Origin: Alkaliphilus pronyensis
Lineage (GTDB): Bacteria; Bacillota; Clostridia; Peptostreptococcales; Natronincolaceae
DNA: 64,000 nt
Direction of reading: 5' to 3'
Assembly: GCF_009017275.1 (NCBI RefSeq)
Contig: NZ_WBZC01000013.1
Coordinates: forward strand, 1 to 64,000
Shown piece by piece: positions 43,508 to 52,189 of this stretch. The position numbers and the translations under genes were made by a program. Every line of letters begins with the position of its first letter. The first letter of the stretch is position 1. A model generated the notes under the pieces. The model was not told the origin of the DNA. It saw nothing but the letters and a program-made list of their open reading frames with translations, and made no database searches.

Positions 43508-43685
43508 CCATATTAATGTATTTTACAAGGCAAGTAGTCCTTATTTTCTTTATAACCTGTATTTGGCTTCCAGCTAACCTATTCCATCACTAGGTATATA
43601 ATTTCTAATAGCTTTGCTATTTTACTATATCATAAAAAACTATGATTTTATACCATATTTTACTATGTACACTATTAGTTTAAAT

Positions 43686-43805
43686 TTATCTCAGCGGCGT
43701 TACTAACACTCCCACTTCTTAAGCGGAAGATAAGTGCCGGCAAGCTTCGAAATAAGGGCAACTAGAGTTCAGGTGGAGTTAAATCTCCATCTGAACTATG
43801 TTTTC
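43686..43805 (+). repeat. Full copy A of the ~120-nt dispersed structured element
   Basis: It begins TTATCTCAGCGGCGTTACTA, contains an imperfect CTCCCACTTCTTAAG hairpin and AAGCTTCGAAATAA, and ends in the strong palindrome GTTCAGGTGGAG..CTCCATCTGAAC. It is nearly identical along its whole length to copy B at 63601. No open frame runs through it. The hairpin set resembles ends of IS200/IS605-type elements or stand-alone omega/HEARO-like RNAs. Confidence 0.82.
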
Positions 43806-43830
43806 TTTATAAATAATATGGGTCTAGAAG

Positions 43831-43850
43831 TTATGTCGCATAATGTCATA
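43831..43850. promoter_or_regulatory. Ten-base direct repeat upstream of the ppx/ppk operon
   Basis: TTATGTCGCA and TAATGTCATA are head-to-tail and share seven of ten positions, with TGTC cores ten bases apart. This loosely recalls Pho-type boxes (TGTCA repeats), which would suit a polyphosphate operon. The spacing is 10 rather than the usual 11. Confidence 0.3.
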
Positions 43851-43953
43851 AAAGCATGGAAATTCACTAAAATTTAACCTTTTACTACTTTAATATAAAT
43901 ACTACTTGTAATATAATTATAATAATTCAAAAAAATTTGCTGGGGGAATCGTC

Positions 43954-45498
43954 ATGAATAAGAGAAGGAAGTCTTTAGTGATTGCAGGTATAAGTGTAGG
44001 CTCCCACGCTCTAAAGATAAAAATCGTTGAGGTAACAGAAAAAGAGGAAATTATAATACTAGAAAAGGTTAGTAAAAAAACCACTTTAGGAAGAGACACA
44101 TTCTCAAAGGGAAAAGTAAGCTATGGGGTGGTTGATGAGGTTTGCCAAGTTCTAAAAGGCTTTAAGAGATTAATGAACACCTACAAGGTACAAACCTATC
44201 AAGCTTTTGCCACTAGTGGTATTAAAGAAGCAGAAAACAGAGATTATATATTAAATCAGATTAAATCAAAAACGGGATTAAATGTAGAGCTAATCAATAG
44301 CTCCCATAAAAGATTTCTTACCTATAAGGCTGTTAGAGAAAAGCTAACTAATCACCAACAGCTACGAAGGGAAGGAACTATGATTTTAGATGTTGGCTCA
44401 GGTAGTATTGAGCTTTCTATCTATAGTAATGGTAATTTAACCTTTAGTCAAAACTTAAAGCTTGGCTCCCTTAGGCTGAAGGAGCTACTGCTAAGTCTTG
44501 AGGACAAGACCTTGAACTTTCCTAAGGTTTTAGAGGATTATATAAGAAGCAATACGGATATACTATGGAAAACATTTGATTTTAATGAACCTATTAATCA
44601 CTTTATTTTATTAGGTGATACCATCAAGGATATATGTAGCATTTGCAATAGCCATGACTACTCTATAAATAAAACCCGTTTTTTAAACATGTACCATGAG
44701 CTAATTAACAGGCCCTCTCATAAAGCTATGTATCGTCGCAATGTTACACAGGAAGGTGCCTATATTCTTTTGCCCACCATGATACTTGCAAAAACTTTTT
44801 TAAACTTAACCTCTTCTTCAAAAATTTACACCCCTTTAGTATCCTTAGAGGATGGTATAGTTTCTAATATTATAGATGAAAGGCTTAACACAAGTAGAAG
44901 GCAAGAGTTTCTTAAGGACACCTATTCTCTAGTAAAAACAATGGCAGCAAAATACCGTTATGACGAAAAGCATGCCCATGAGGTAGAAAAAAATGCCTTA
45001 ATAATGTTTGATGCACTAAAGAAGCACCACGGTTTAGGGGATCAGGAAAGATTATTACTGCAATTGGCTTCGGTTCTTCATGATATAGGAAAGTTTATTA
45101 ATATGAGTAAGCATTATAATCATTCCTACGACATTATTATTGCCTCTAATATAATGGGTATTTCCCAAGAACAGCTGGCGATTATAGGAAACATAGCCAA
45201 GTATCACAGCGGCTTATTCCCTAAAATGTCCCATGAAAGCTTTCAGCAGCTAAGCTTCGAAAATAGAGTTGTTGTTGCCAAGCTAGTATCCATAATTAAA
45301 ATCGCTAATGCTCTTGATCGAAGTCACCAGCAAAAGATAAAGGATATAAAAATAAGAGTTCATGATAAAAAAATGTTTATAAAAGCCATTGCTAAAGGTG
45401 ATACTCTACTGGAGGAATGGACCTTTGAAAACAATTCCTTCTTTTTTGAGGATGTTTTTGGTATTACACCTATTCTAAGTATAGAAAGGGAGATATAA
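43954..45498 (+). CDS. Degenerate Ppx/GppA-like protein with HD domain
   Basis: A 514-residue relative of exopolyphosphatase/pppGpp phosphohydrolase. It keeps the second nucleotide-loop motif (MILDVGSGSIELSIYSNGN) and a C-terminal HD domain (LHDIGKFINMSKHYNHSYD). Two catalytic features are lost. The N-terminal IDLGSNS motif is IAGISVGSHALK, with no Asp, and the catalytic-Glu segment (SGEKEA in the neighbour at 47685) is SSHKRF. So the Ppx site is probably inactive while the HD site may still work, or the protein may regulate its partners. It is the first gene of the operon; the stop is two bases before ppk1. Confidence 0.88.
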   Translation: MNKRRKSLVIAGISVGSHALKIKIVEVTEKEEIIILEKVSKKTTLGRDTFSKGKVSYGVVDEVCQVLKGFKRLMNTYKVQTYQAFATSGIKEAENRDYILNQIKSKTGLNVELINSSHKRFLTYKAVREKLTNHQQLRREGTMILDVGSGSIELSIYSNGNLTFSQNLKLGSLRLKELLLSLEDKTLNFPKVLEDYIRSNTDILWKTFDFNEPINHFILLGDTIKDICSICNSHDYSINKTRFLNMYHELINRPSHKAMYRRNVTQEGAYILLPTMILAKTFLNLTSSSKIYTPLVSLEDGIVSNIIDERLNTSRRQEFLKDTYSLVKTMAAKYRYDEKHAHEVEKNALIMFDALKKHHGLGDQERLLLQLASVLHDIGKFINMSKHYNHSYDIIIASNIMGISQEQLAIIGNIAKYHSGLFPKMSHESFQQLSFENRVVVAKLVSIIKIANALDRSHQQKIKDIKIRVHDKKMFIKAIAKGDTLLEEWTFENNSFFFEDVFGITPILSIEREI

Positions 45499-45500
45499 CT

Positions 45501-47663
45501 ATGGCAGAAGTTAATTTAAATAAAAGTGAACACTATATTAATAGAGAGCTTAGTTGGTTGGAATTTAACTATAGGGTTTTGCAGGAGGCAAAAAACAACA
45601 AAAACCCATTACTTGAGCGTTTGAAGTTTTTATCTATAGTCTGCTCAAACCTTGATGAATTCTTTATGATTAGGGTAGCCTCCTTAAAGGATCAGGTTCT
45701 TGCTGGTTATAATAAGCCTGACCCCTCTGGTCTTACTCCGAAAAAACAGCTTAAGGAGATTTCTATAGAGACCCATAAAATGATTGAACAACAGTATCGT
45801 CTTTTTAACAGGTCCATAGTACCTAATTTAAAAAACCATAACATATATCTTTTATCAAAGGACAGTCTAAATAAAGAAGATGTGGTATTTTTAGAGGATT
45901 ATTTTAAGAACGTTGTCTATCCTGTTTTAACACCAATGGCAGTTGATTCTAGTAGACCCTTCCCTTTAATTTTGAACAAAAGCTTAAATATCGCTGTGCT
46001 AATTGAAGATAAGTCTAATGAAGGTGAGTTTATTTTTGCAACTGTACAGGTCCCCTCTCTCCTTCCTCGCTTCAAAGAGCTACCCAGTGGTGATGGTCAG
46101 TCTAAGCGCTTTATACTTTTAGAAGAGATTATTTCCCTCTTTATTGAAGAACTGTTTTTAGGACATCCTGTAGTTTGCTCTTACCCTTACCGTATCACAA
46201 GAAATGCTGATTTAACCATTGAAGAGGAAGAAGCAGAGGATCTGCTTGTAGAAATACAGAGATCATTAAAAAATAGAAAAAGAGGCTCTGCTATTAGGTT
46301 AGAAATTCATAAGGCAATGGATGAAAGATTAGTCCACATATTAAAAACTGCTTTAGAGATTCACGAGGGAGAAATATATTATATTGATGGACCTTTAGAT
46401 TTAACTTTCCTCATGAAATTATCTAGCTTAGATGGATATGATTTCTTAAAATATACCAACTATACCCCTATAATCCCTAAGGATTTTATAGATAGTGATG
46501 ATATATTTGAGATTATTTCGAGAAAAGATATTCTTCTACATCACCCCTATGATAGCTTTGACCCTGTAGTAGATTTTGTCAAAAAATCCTCACTTGACCC
46601 ACAGGTGCTGGCCATTAAACAAACCCTCTACCGGGTAAGTGGTGATTCCCCCATTGTACAGGCTTTGATAGACGCTGCAGAACGAGGAAAGCAGGTTACT
46701 GTACTATTGGAGGTTAAGGCTCGTTTTGATGAGGAAAACAATATTCAATGGGCAAAAAAGCTTGAAAAAGCTGGCTGTCACGTTATATATGGCTTAGTGG
46801 GACTTAAAACCCACTGTAAGGTTACACTTGTTGTTAGAATGGAGGAAAGCAGAATTAAGAGGTATGTACACTTAGGTACTGGTAACTATAATGATATTAC
46901 CGCTAGGCTATATACCGATATAGGTTTATTTACCTGCAAGGATACCTTTGGAGCAGATGCATCTGGCATCTTTAATATGTTATCGGGCTACTCAGATCCC
47001 CCAGACCTCTACAAGCTTGAAGTTGCACCCTTTAACCTTAGGGAAAAGTTTTTGGAGTTAATTGAAGCTGAAATTCATCATGCCCAGCAGGGCAAAAAAG
47101 CAAAAATTATTGCAAAAATGAACTCTCTTGTTGATATAGCCATTATTAAAGCTTTATATAGGGCATCAATGGCGGGTGTGAAAATAGATCTGATTATAAG
47201 GGGTATTTGCTGTCTAAAGCCAGGTATTCCTGATGTTAGTGAAAACATTCGCGTTTTTAGTATTGTTGGTAGATTTTTAGAGCATAGTAGAATTTTTTAC
47301 TTTCATAACGATGGTTCGGAGGAAATATATCTTTCCAGTAGTGATTGGATGCAGAGGAATTTGGACAGAAGAATAGAGATTTTATTTCCTGTTGAGGATG
47401 AGGCTATTAAACATAGAATTTTAGAACTGTTTAAAATCTCTATATTAGATACAGTTAAAGCAAGACGCTTGAATTCTGATGGTAAGTATGTAAAAATTGA
47501 TAAAAGAGGTAAAAAGACCCTCGACTCCCAAAACTATTTCTGTAGACTTGCAGAAAAGGAAATGAAAAAGCAGAAGAAGGAAAAGTTAAACCCGGTTCTT
47601 GAACCTATTACCTCTAGTGAAACCATTAGAGAGGATATAATTATTGAACCAAAAACCAGTTAA
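45501..47663 (+). CDS. ppk1: Polyphosphate kinase 1
   Basis: A full-length, 720-residue Ppk1. The start YINRELSWLEFNYRVLQEA and FLSIVCSNLDEFFMIRVA are the N-domain signature. The first catalytic His is in GLKTHCKVTLVVR near residue 435, followed by VHLGTGNYNDITARLYTDIG. The second phosphorylation-site region is EHSRIFYFHNDG with SSDWMQRNLDRRIE. The enzyme makes long polyphosphate chains from ATP. It is flanked by two Ppx-type genes in one operon, so synthesis and breakdown are co-expressed. GGGAGATATAACT precedes the ATG. Confidence 0.97.
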   Translation: MAEVNLNKSEHYINRELSWLEFNYRVLQEAKNNKNPLLERLKFLSIVCSNLDEFFMIRVASLKDQVLAGYNKPDPSGLTPKKQLKEISIETHKMIEQQYRLFNRSIVPNLKNHNIYLLSKDSLNKEDVVFLEDYFKNVVYPVLTPMAVDSSRPFPLILNKSLNIAVLIEDKSNEGEFIFATVQVPSLLPRFKELPSGDGQSKRFILLEEIISLFIEELFLGHPVVCSYPYRITRNADLTIEEEEAEDLLVEIQRSLKNRKRGSAIRLEIHKAMDERLVHILKTALEIHEGEIYYIDGPLDLTFLMKLSSLDGYDFLKYTNYTPIIPKDFIDSDDIFEIISRKDILLHHPYDSFDPVVDFVKKSSLDPQVLAIKQTLYRVSGDSPIVQALIDAAERGKQVTVLLEVKARFDEENNIQWAKKLEKAGCHVIYGLVGLKTHCKVTLVVRMEESRIKRYVHLGTGNYNDITARLYTDIGLFTCKDTFGADASGIFNMLSGYSDPPDLYKLEVAPFNLREKFLELIEAEIHHAQQGKKAKIIAKMNSLVDIAIIKALYRASMAGVKIDLIIRGICCLKPGIPDVSENIRVFSIVGRFLEHSRIFYFHNDGSEEIYLSSSDWMQRNLDRRIEILFPVEDEAIKHRILELFKISILDTVKARRLNSDGKYVKIDKRGKKTLDSQNYFCRLAEKEMKKQKKEKLNPVLEPITSSETIREDIIIEPKTS

Positions 47664-47684
47664 TTAAACAGAAGGTGACACAAC

Positions 47685-49208
47685 ATGGATAAAAAAATAG
47701 CTATTATAGACTTAGGCTCCAACTCTTTAAGAATGATTATAATGAGACTTTATGAGGATGGCTCCTATAAATTGATGGATCAAGTGAAGGATATGGTACG
47801 ATTAAGTGAAGGCATGGGAAATGATATGCTTCTCAAGCCCCAGCCTATGGAAAGAACATTAAATGCTTTAAAATTGTTCAAAAGACTAATTAAGGTACAT
47901 GCAGTAAAAGAAGTTTATCCTATTGCCACTGCTGCCATTAGAAATGCAAGCAATAAACTGACCTTTTTGAATAGGGTTAAAGCAGAGACCGGGCTTCAAT
48001 TCCAGATTATTTCTGGTGAAAAGGAGGCCTATTATGGTTACCTTGGAATAATTAACACCTTAGATATAAAGGAAGGCATAACAATAGATATTGGTGGTGG
48101 TAGTACTGAAATAGGCTGGATTGAAAATAGAAGGCTTGAAAAATCTGTAAGTATTCCTTATGGTTCTATGAGTCTAACTGAAATGTTTTTGTTTAAAGAT
48201 GCTATTGAACCACAGGCTATAAAATCCTTAGAAGACTTTATTAAAAAGCAGCTGAAGCAAGTTAAATGGCTTAAGGATACAAAGGATCTGCCTGTTATTG
48301 GCTTAGGAGGTACAGCACGAACCTTAGCAAAAATAAATAAACAGGAGATTAAGTTCCCTTTAGTTAGTCTACACAATTATCAAATGACCTACAAGGAGGT
48401 GCTTTCTGTTTACAAGAAGGTAAATCACGGTCCTAAGGCTGATCTAAAGGAGGTTGCAGGTATATCAAAGAACCGTATTGATATTATTACTGCTGGAATT
48501 GTGCCTATTAAGTTATTGATGGAACATATTGACTCCCAAAGGCTTATTATCAGTGGTAGCGGCTTGAGGGAAGGAGTGTTTTATGAGAATTATCTGCAAG
48601 AAACCCAGAAGGGAGAAATCTTGGAGGATGTTCTCTTTCATAGCATTGACAATATACTTAAAAACTATGATATGAACTTAAAACATTGCCATCAAGTTAA
48701 AAATTTGGCTATGGCTTTATTTGATGAAACCCAAGAGCTACATGGATTAAGTCATAATGAGAGAAAGCTTTTAGAGGTTTCCGCTCTACTTCATGACATT
48801 GGTATGCACTTAGATTATTACAATCATCATAAGCATGGGTTTTATCTAACTTTAAATGTTCCATTAAACGGCTTAAGGAACAAAGAGAAGGTCATGTGTG
48901 CTTTTTTAGTAGCTATGCATCGTGAAAACAGCTTTAAAGAAAATTGGGAAGATTTCAACATGCTAATTGATAAGGATGATTATAAAATCATTAAAAAATT
49001 AAGTGTTTTTCTTAAAATAGCAGAAAAGCTAGATAGAGGGGAATCCAGCAGCGTAGAAAAGCTTAGCTGTAGTATTAATAAAGATTCCTTTAACCTTTTG
49101 ATTAAATCCTCTATTCCTGTTGCCCTAGAGGTTTCAGGTGCCATGGAATATCAAAATCTATTCAAAAAGATTTATAAGAAAAACCTTACTATAGAAGTTT
49201 TGAAATAA
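47685..49208 (+). CDS. ppx: Exopolyphosphatase / pppGpp phosphatase with HD domain
   Basis: A 507-residue canonical Ppx/GppA protein: AIIDLGSNSLRMIIM at the N terminus, catalytic Glu in IISGEKEAYYGYLG (residues 109-120), DIGGGSTEIGWIE, ISGSGLREGVFYE, and a C-terminal HD domain (LHDIGMHLDYYNHHKHGF). It removes terminal phosphates from polyphosphate and possibly from pppGpp. It follows ppk1 by 21 bases and is the intact counterpart of the degenerate protein two genes upstream. A cluster of REP-like palindromes follows. Confidence 0.95.
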   Translation: MDKKIAIIDLGSNSLRMIIMRLYEDGSYKLMDQVKDMVRLSEGMGNDMLLKPQPMERTLNALKLFKRLIKVHAVKEVYPIATAAIRNASNKLTFLNRVKAETGLQFQIISGEKEAYYGYLGIINTLDIKEGITIDIGGGSTEIGWIENRRLEKSVSIPYGSMSLTEMFLFKDAIEPQAIKSLEDFIKKQLKQVKWLKDTKDLPVIGLGGTARTLAKINKQEIKFPLVSLHNYQMTYKEVLSVYKKVNHGPKADLKEVAGISKNRIDIITAGIVPIKLLMEHIDSQRLIISGSGLREGVFYENYLQETQKGEILEDVLFHSIDNILKNYDMNLKHCHQVKNLAMALFDETQELHGLSHNERKLLEVSALLHDIGMHLDYYNHHKHGFYLTLNVPLNGLRNKEKVMCAFLVAMHRENSFKENWEDFNMLIDKDDYKIIKKLSVFLKIAEKLDRGESSSVEKLSCSINKDSFNLLIKSSIPVALEVSGAMEYQNLFKKIYKKNLTIEVLK

Positions 49209-49215
49209 CCAGAGA

Positions 49216-49339
49216 CGACACAGGGGGACGGTTCTCTTGTGTTCTTTCGACACAGGGGGACGGTTCTCTTGTGTTCTTTCTTATAGTTTTAGTAGCTCTA
49301 TCAATTTAAAGAACACAAGAGAACCGTCCCCCTGTGTCG
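49216..49339. repeat. Cluster of three REP-like palindromic units
   Basis: Two head-to-tail 32-base units (49217-49248 and 49249-49280) read GACACAGGGGGACGGTTCTC then TTGTGTTCTTTC. A third copy lies inverted at 49308-49339. The direct and inverted copies can pair into a long hairpin between the convergent ppx and CCG-protein genes. It may stop transcription from both sides. Related units occur at 38885 and 52155. Confidence 0.92.
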
Positions 49340-49352
49340 TTTTAAGTATAAA

Positions 49353-50006
49353 CTAATGCTCCTTTATAAACTCGTCAAGCTGAGCATGCCACTGGTCGGG
49401 CTCAAAAACACCAGGTACAGTTTCTTCATTGAATATTAAATCAACTAAGTATCTACCCTTTTTTCCTCCTATATGCATTGATTTTATACAGGATACGCAG
49501 TAAACAACCACATCTTCATGGGGCATCTCAGATGCACGTTTTCTCATTAGCTCCTTAACCTCATCAACTGGTAAAGCTCCATAAAAGCTATCCCCACAGC
49601 ATGTGCCCTTTGTTCTGGTTTTTTCTGGCTCAATAATCTTAACATTCATTTTGTTTAATATAGCTCTTATTGCTTCATGAACCCTCTCTTTATTACGAGT
49701 AGGGCAAGCATCTAAAATAGACATCTTTTGCCCTTTGTAGTCAGGGAACATATAGTTTTTGCTTTTAGCCAACAGCTCCCAAAGTGAAATAGTAGATATT
49801 CCTTGGTTAAGCTCTCTATAACGCCTATCACAGCCAGGGCAAGTATTTATTATTTGTGTACTAACTTCTAAGCTATGTTCATGCTTGCAGCAAGTTATAT
49901 GTTCTTGTACATTACCATATTCATCATTTAAAAACTCAAGTATCCTTTTTGCAAGATGTGGTTTGTATATTAAAAGTGCACACCCTGGGGCAAATACATT
50001 TTTCAT
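49353..50006 (-). CDS. CCG-domain iron-sulfur protein (HdrB-like)
   Basis: A 217-residue soluble protein with heterodisulfide-reductase-type Cys motifs. These are ITCCKHEHSL, NTCPGCDRRY, DACPTRN, KGTCCGDSFYGALP and YCVSCIKSMHIGG. Two CCG-like units can bind a non-cubane or [4Fe-4S] cluster. Family members sit in HdrB, GlpC or lactate-utilisation complexes, but none of those partners is adjacent. Its role here is therefore an unspecified redox or thiol/disulfide function. ATG at 50006 has TTGGAGGAA upstream. Confidence 0.85.
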   Translation of the reverse strand: MKNVFAPGCALLIYKPHLAKRILEFLNDEYGNVQEHITCCKHEHSLEVSTQIINTCPGCDRRYRELNQGISTISLWELLAKSKNYMFPDYKGQKMSILDACPTRNKERVHEAIRAILNKMNVKIIEPEKTRTKGTCCGDSFYGALPVDEVKELMRKRASEMPHEDVVVYCVSCIKSMHIGGKKGRYLVDLIFNEETVPGVFEPDQWHAQLDEFIKEH

Positions 50007-50030
50007 AGGTATTCCTCCAATACTAAATTT

Positions 50031-50456
50031 TTATTTGTTAAACTTTATTTTTATAGTTGATAGTGCTGATATTATAATAAGTAGGAAAATAAACAAGATA
50101 TCAAGCACTGTTGGTAATAAAATTAGTAAGCTAATGACTCCATAAAACAATGCTATTAATAGCATTTTAAAGAATATGTCTAGATGTGCCTTTGCATATT
50201 TTTTTCTTTTTTCACTTCCTGCAGACTTTGCTTCTTCAAAATTAGGACCACCATTTATCCAATAAACATATTCACCCTTGTAAATTATAAGCATTAACAA
50301 ATACATACTAATAACCATAAAGATTAGTAGAACTAAAGTTGATAATTTTGAAGATAAGTTTGATAAACCTCTGCTAATAATTATTACTGTAACTGGAAAA
50401 CCAATTAACCAACCTATAAGCGGTTTATAGGTTTTTTTGTATATATTGTTGTTCAA
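50031..50456 (-). CDS. Small membrane protein of unknown function
   Basis: A 141-residue protein with about four membrane helices: PLIGWLIGFPVTVIIISRG, STLVLLIFMVISMYLLMLII, DIFFKMLLIALFYGVISLLI and LPTVLDILFIFLLIII. A charged cytoplasmic stretch (FEEAKSAGSEKRKKYAKAH) lies between the second and third. I do not recognise the family. The start is TTG, with GGGGGG and AAGGA upstream. It is 24 bases before the CCG protein on the same strand, so they may be co-transcribed. Confidence 0.7.
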   Translation of the reverse strand: MNNNIYKKTYKPLIGWLIGFPVTVIIISRGLSNLSSKLSTLVLLIFMVISMYLLMLIIYKGEYVYWINGGPNFEEAKSAGSEKRKKYAKAHLDIFFKMLLIALFYGVISLLILLPTVLDILFIFLLIIISALSTIKIKFNK

Positions 50457-50511
50457 TTTCCTTAGCCCCCCTATACTTTCATACTCTGTATGTATTCTTA
50501 CATCAAGATTA

Positions 50512-50646
50512 TTAATTATTTTCTATTACTACTTTAGTTCTAATACAGAACATATCTCCTCCACCAAGCAAGTCATTGGGTACTGCAACATATTGAAGCT
50601 TCTTGCATTTGTATACATTGACTATATTAGCTTTAGACTTTGCTGT
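50512..50646 (-). pseudogene. Possible gene remnant downstream of the kinase gene
   Basis: Overlapping the kinase stop in another frame, an open stretch of about 44 codons encodes a protein-like sequence (KLQYVAVPNDLLGGGDMFCI) that ends at TAA 50512. It has no ATG, GTG or TTG start and is closed upstream by a stop. It looks like the tail of a lost gene or of a longer, frame-broken ancestor of the kinase gene. Confidence 0.3.
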
Positions 50647-51241
50647 TTAAAACCAAATCAGCTGTGTCTATCGGTCTATGATTTTCTACATACATGTCTT
50701 CACCAATCATCCACTTTTCCCATAGCTCTCTATACTCTTCGCCATCTCTTTCTATACCTCTTTCTAATCTTAACTCTCTGGGTGCGTCTATCCAAATCTT
50801 AAAGTCATATAGTTTTGCAAGTTCTTTTCTTGTTGAATATACCCCTTCAACTAATACAATGCCTCCAACCTTTACCTCAACCCATTCACCAAGATTGTCT
50901 GAACTCCAATCATACTTTTGATATGTAGCAGCATTATCATTTACAAGGGGCTCCAGTACTTGTTTTTTCAATCGCCTCCAATCGAAATCTGCACCTATCT
51001 CCTTATCTTCAGGGTCACCATTATTTCTTAATTGTGACGGTAAATAAAAATCGTCCATATGCACTATGGTTATTTGGTTATATTCTTCACTAAGCTTTTT
51101 AGCTAAAGAACTCTTCCCAGCTCCACCACATCCATCTATTCCTATTAGTAATGTTTTTTGCTTTTGGGGTAAATTTAAGACTGTAAAAATCAAATCACTA
51201 TAGGACACTGCTTTTCCCTTATCATTTTTAAATTCCAACAT
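50633..51241 (-). CDS. Uridine-kinase-like P-loop kinase
   Basis: A 202-residue P-loop kinase with Walker A GIDGCGGAGKSSLAKKL near residue 35, the following HMDDFYLP motif that binds substrate in uridine kinases, FDWRRLKKQVLEPL, and VLVEGVYSTRKELA. It belongs to the uridine kinase/phosphoribulokinase-like group. Small-molecule phosphorylation, probably of a nucleoside or related hydroxyl compound, is expected. GTAAGGAG precedes the ATG. The gene is isolated, and a possible gene remnant follows it. Confidence 0.85.
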   Translation of the reverse strand: MLEFKNDKGKAVSYSDLIFTVLNLPQKQKTLLIGIDGCGGAGKSSLAKKLSEEYNQITIVHMDDFYLPSQLRNNGDPEDKEIGADFDWRRLKKQVLEPLVNDNAATYQKYDWSSDNLGEWVEVKVGGIVLVEGVYSTRKELAKLYDFKIWIDAPRELRLERGIERDGEEYRELWEKWMIGEDMYVENHRPIDTADLVLNSKV

Positions 51242-51413
51242 GCCAGCTCCTTACCTATCATTTAAATACTCTACTCTATTTTATAGCTTTAGTGCTCTCT
51301 ATATAAGCAGATCTGTTATAAAGCAACATGTTAACACAATTAATAACATAAATTAAAATACATTATGGACACAGGAGAACCAATTGGGTAAGTTGCTTAG
51401 TATAGCAGATTTT

Positions 51414-52016
51414 TTATTTTTTATAGAAGCGAAGTTTAAGCTCATGTAAAGCAAGCAGTGGCCCCTGATCATATGTATCATTAGGATATGTTTTTTTCAT
51501 TTCATAAAACTTATCAAGCATCCAAGGAATTGTATCTTCTGTTCCTCGAAAGCCTATAACCAGACAAACTAACGATTGGGTATAAGGACTTCTAATCTCA
51601 GCATACCTTTCTTTTAGCAAAGGAGAATAGTTTTTATTGCTTCTTGCAAGTATATCAATAGAATTCTCAATAAAAATCTCATTGTAGCTGCGTACCAGCT
51701 TTTCCAACACCATAGGAAGGAGGATTTCCTCAAACTCAAGTGCTTTCTTAATTAATACAACTCTATTAATCATCTCTGTTTCTTTACGTAAGATATTAAG
51801 TATAGCCTTAGGGTTTTCTTCTGCTTCAATTAACGCCTTTTCTTGATTTATGTGTTTGAGACGCTCATCATTTAATATTTTATGCTCTATAACTAATTTA
51901 TTTACTTCTTCTTCAAAATCTTCATATACAAGAGTGCTATAAATAAGACGCTGCACAGAGTTTTCTAGATGTGGGTTGTCTTTGAAGAATTTCTTTGTCA
52001 AAAGCTTCTTATACAT
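51414..52016 (-). CDS. Helical-repeat protein of unknown function
   Basis: A 200-residue, almost wholly helical soluble protein (LVIEHKILNDERLKHINQEK, then LPMVLEKLVRSYNEIFIENS). The second half has the spacing of HEAT-like repeats, with GTEDTIPWMLDKFYEMKKTY. I do not recognise a defined family. An in-frame upstream ATG at 52031 precedes AGAGG, so ATG at 52016 is preferred. It lies past the end of the Wadjet operon, separated by REP-like palindromes, so there is no strong case that it belongs to that system. Confidence 0.7.
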   Translation of the reverse strand: MYKKLLTKKFFKDNPHLENSVQRLIYSTLVYEDFEEEVNKLVIEHKILNDERLKHINQEKALIEAEENPKAILNILRKETEMINRVVLIKKALEFEEILLPMVLEKLVRSYNEIFIENSIDILARSNKNYSPLLKERYAEIRSPYTQSLVCLVIGFRGTEDTIPWMLDKFYEMKKTYPNDTYDQGPLLALHELKLRFYKK

Positions 52017-52113
52017 AATAAAACCTCTCATTCTTAATAATACTTTTTAACTATATATTATCATATTATCTTATTGTGAAGGTATTTTATCAAGGTTATG
52101 GCTGATGGTTTAT

Positions 52114-52182
52114 AGGAACACAAGAGCACATGACAACTGTGTGTCATCCCTTGAGAACACAAGAGAACCGTCCCCCTGTGTT
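52114..52182. repeat. REP-like units after the Wadjet operon
   Basis: A complete inverted unit (GAACACAAGAGAACCGTCCC then CCTGTGTT, 52155-52182) is preceded by a degenerate one beginning GGAACACAAGAGCACATGAC, with an ATGACA/TGTCAT hairpin. It lies just after the jetD stop and may serve as its terminator. Confidence 0.8.
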
Positions 52183-52189
52183 ACCTGTG

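Larger units (their letters stand above)
43508..43953. other. Intergenic region M23 gene / polyphosphate operon
   Basis: 446 bases between divergent genes. It holds a full copy of the structured dispersed element (43686-43805), a 10-base direct repeat (43831-43850) and AT-rich flanks with several TATAAT-like boxes. The promoters of both genes must lie here but were not fixed. Confidence 0.5.

Noticed and set aside
43104-43577. 157-codon plus-strand frame opposite the M23 peptidase gene
   Set aside because: It overlaps the membrane-helix part of a real gene in antisense, with no site and no family resemblance.
51414-52016. Fifth gene of the Wadjet system
   Set aside because: Separated from jetD by REP-like palindromes and 170 bases, and without similarity to any Jet protein.
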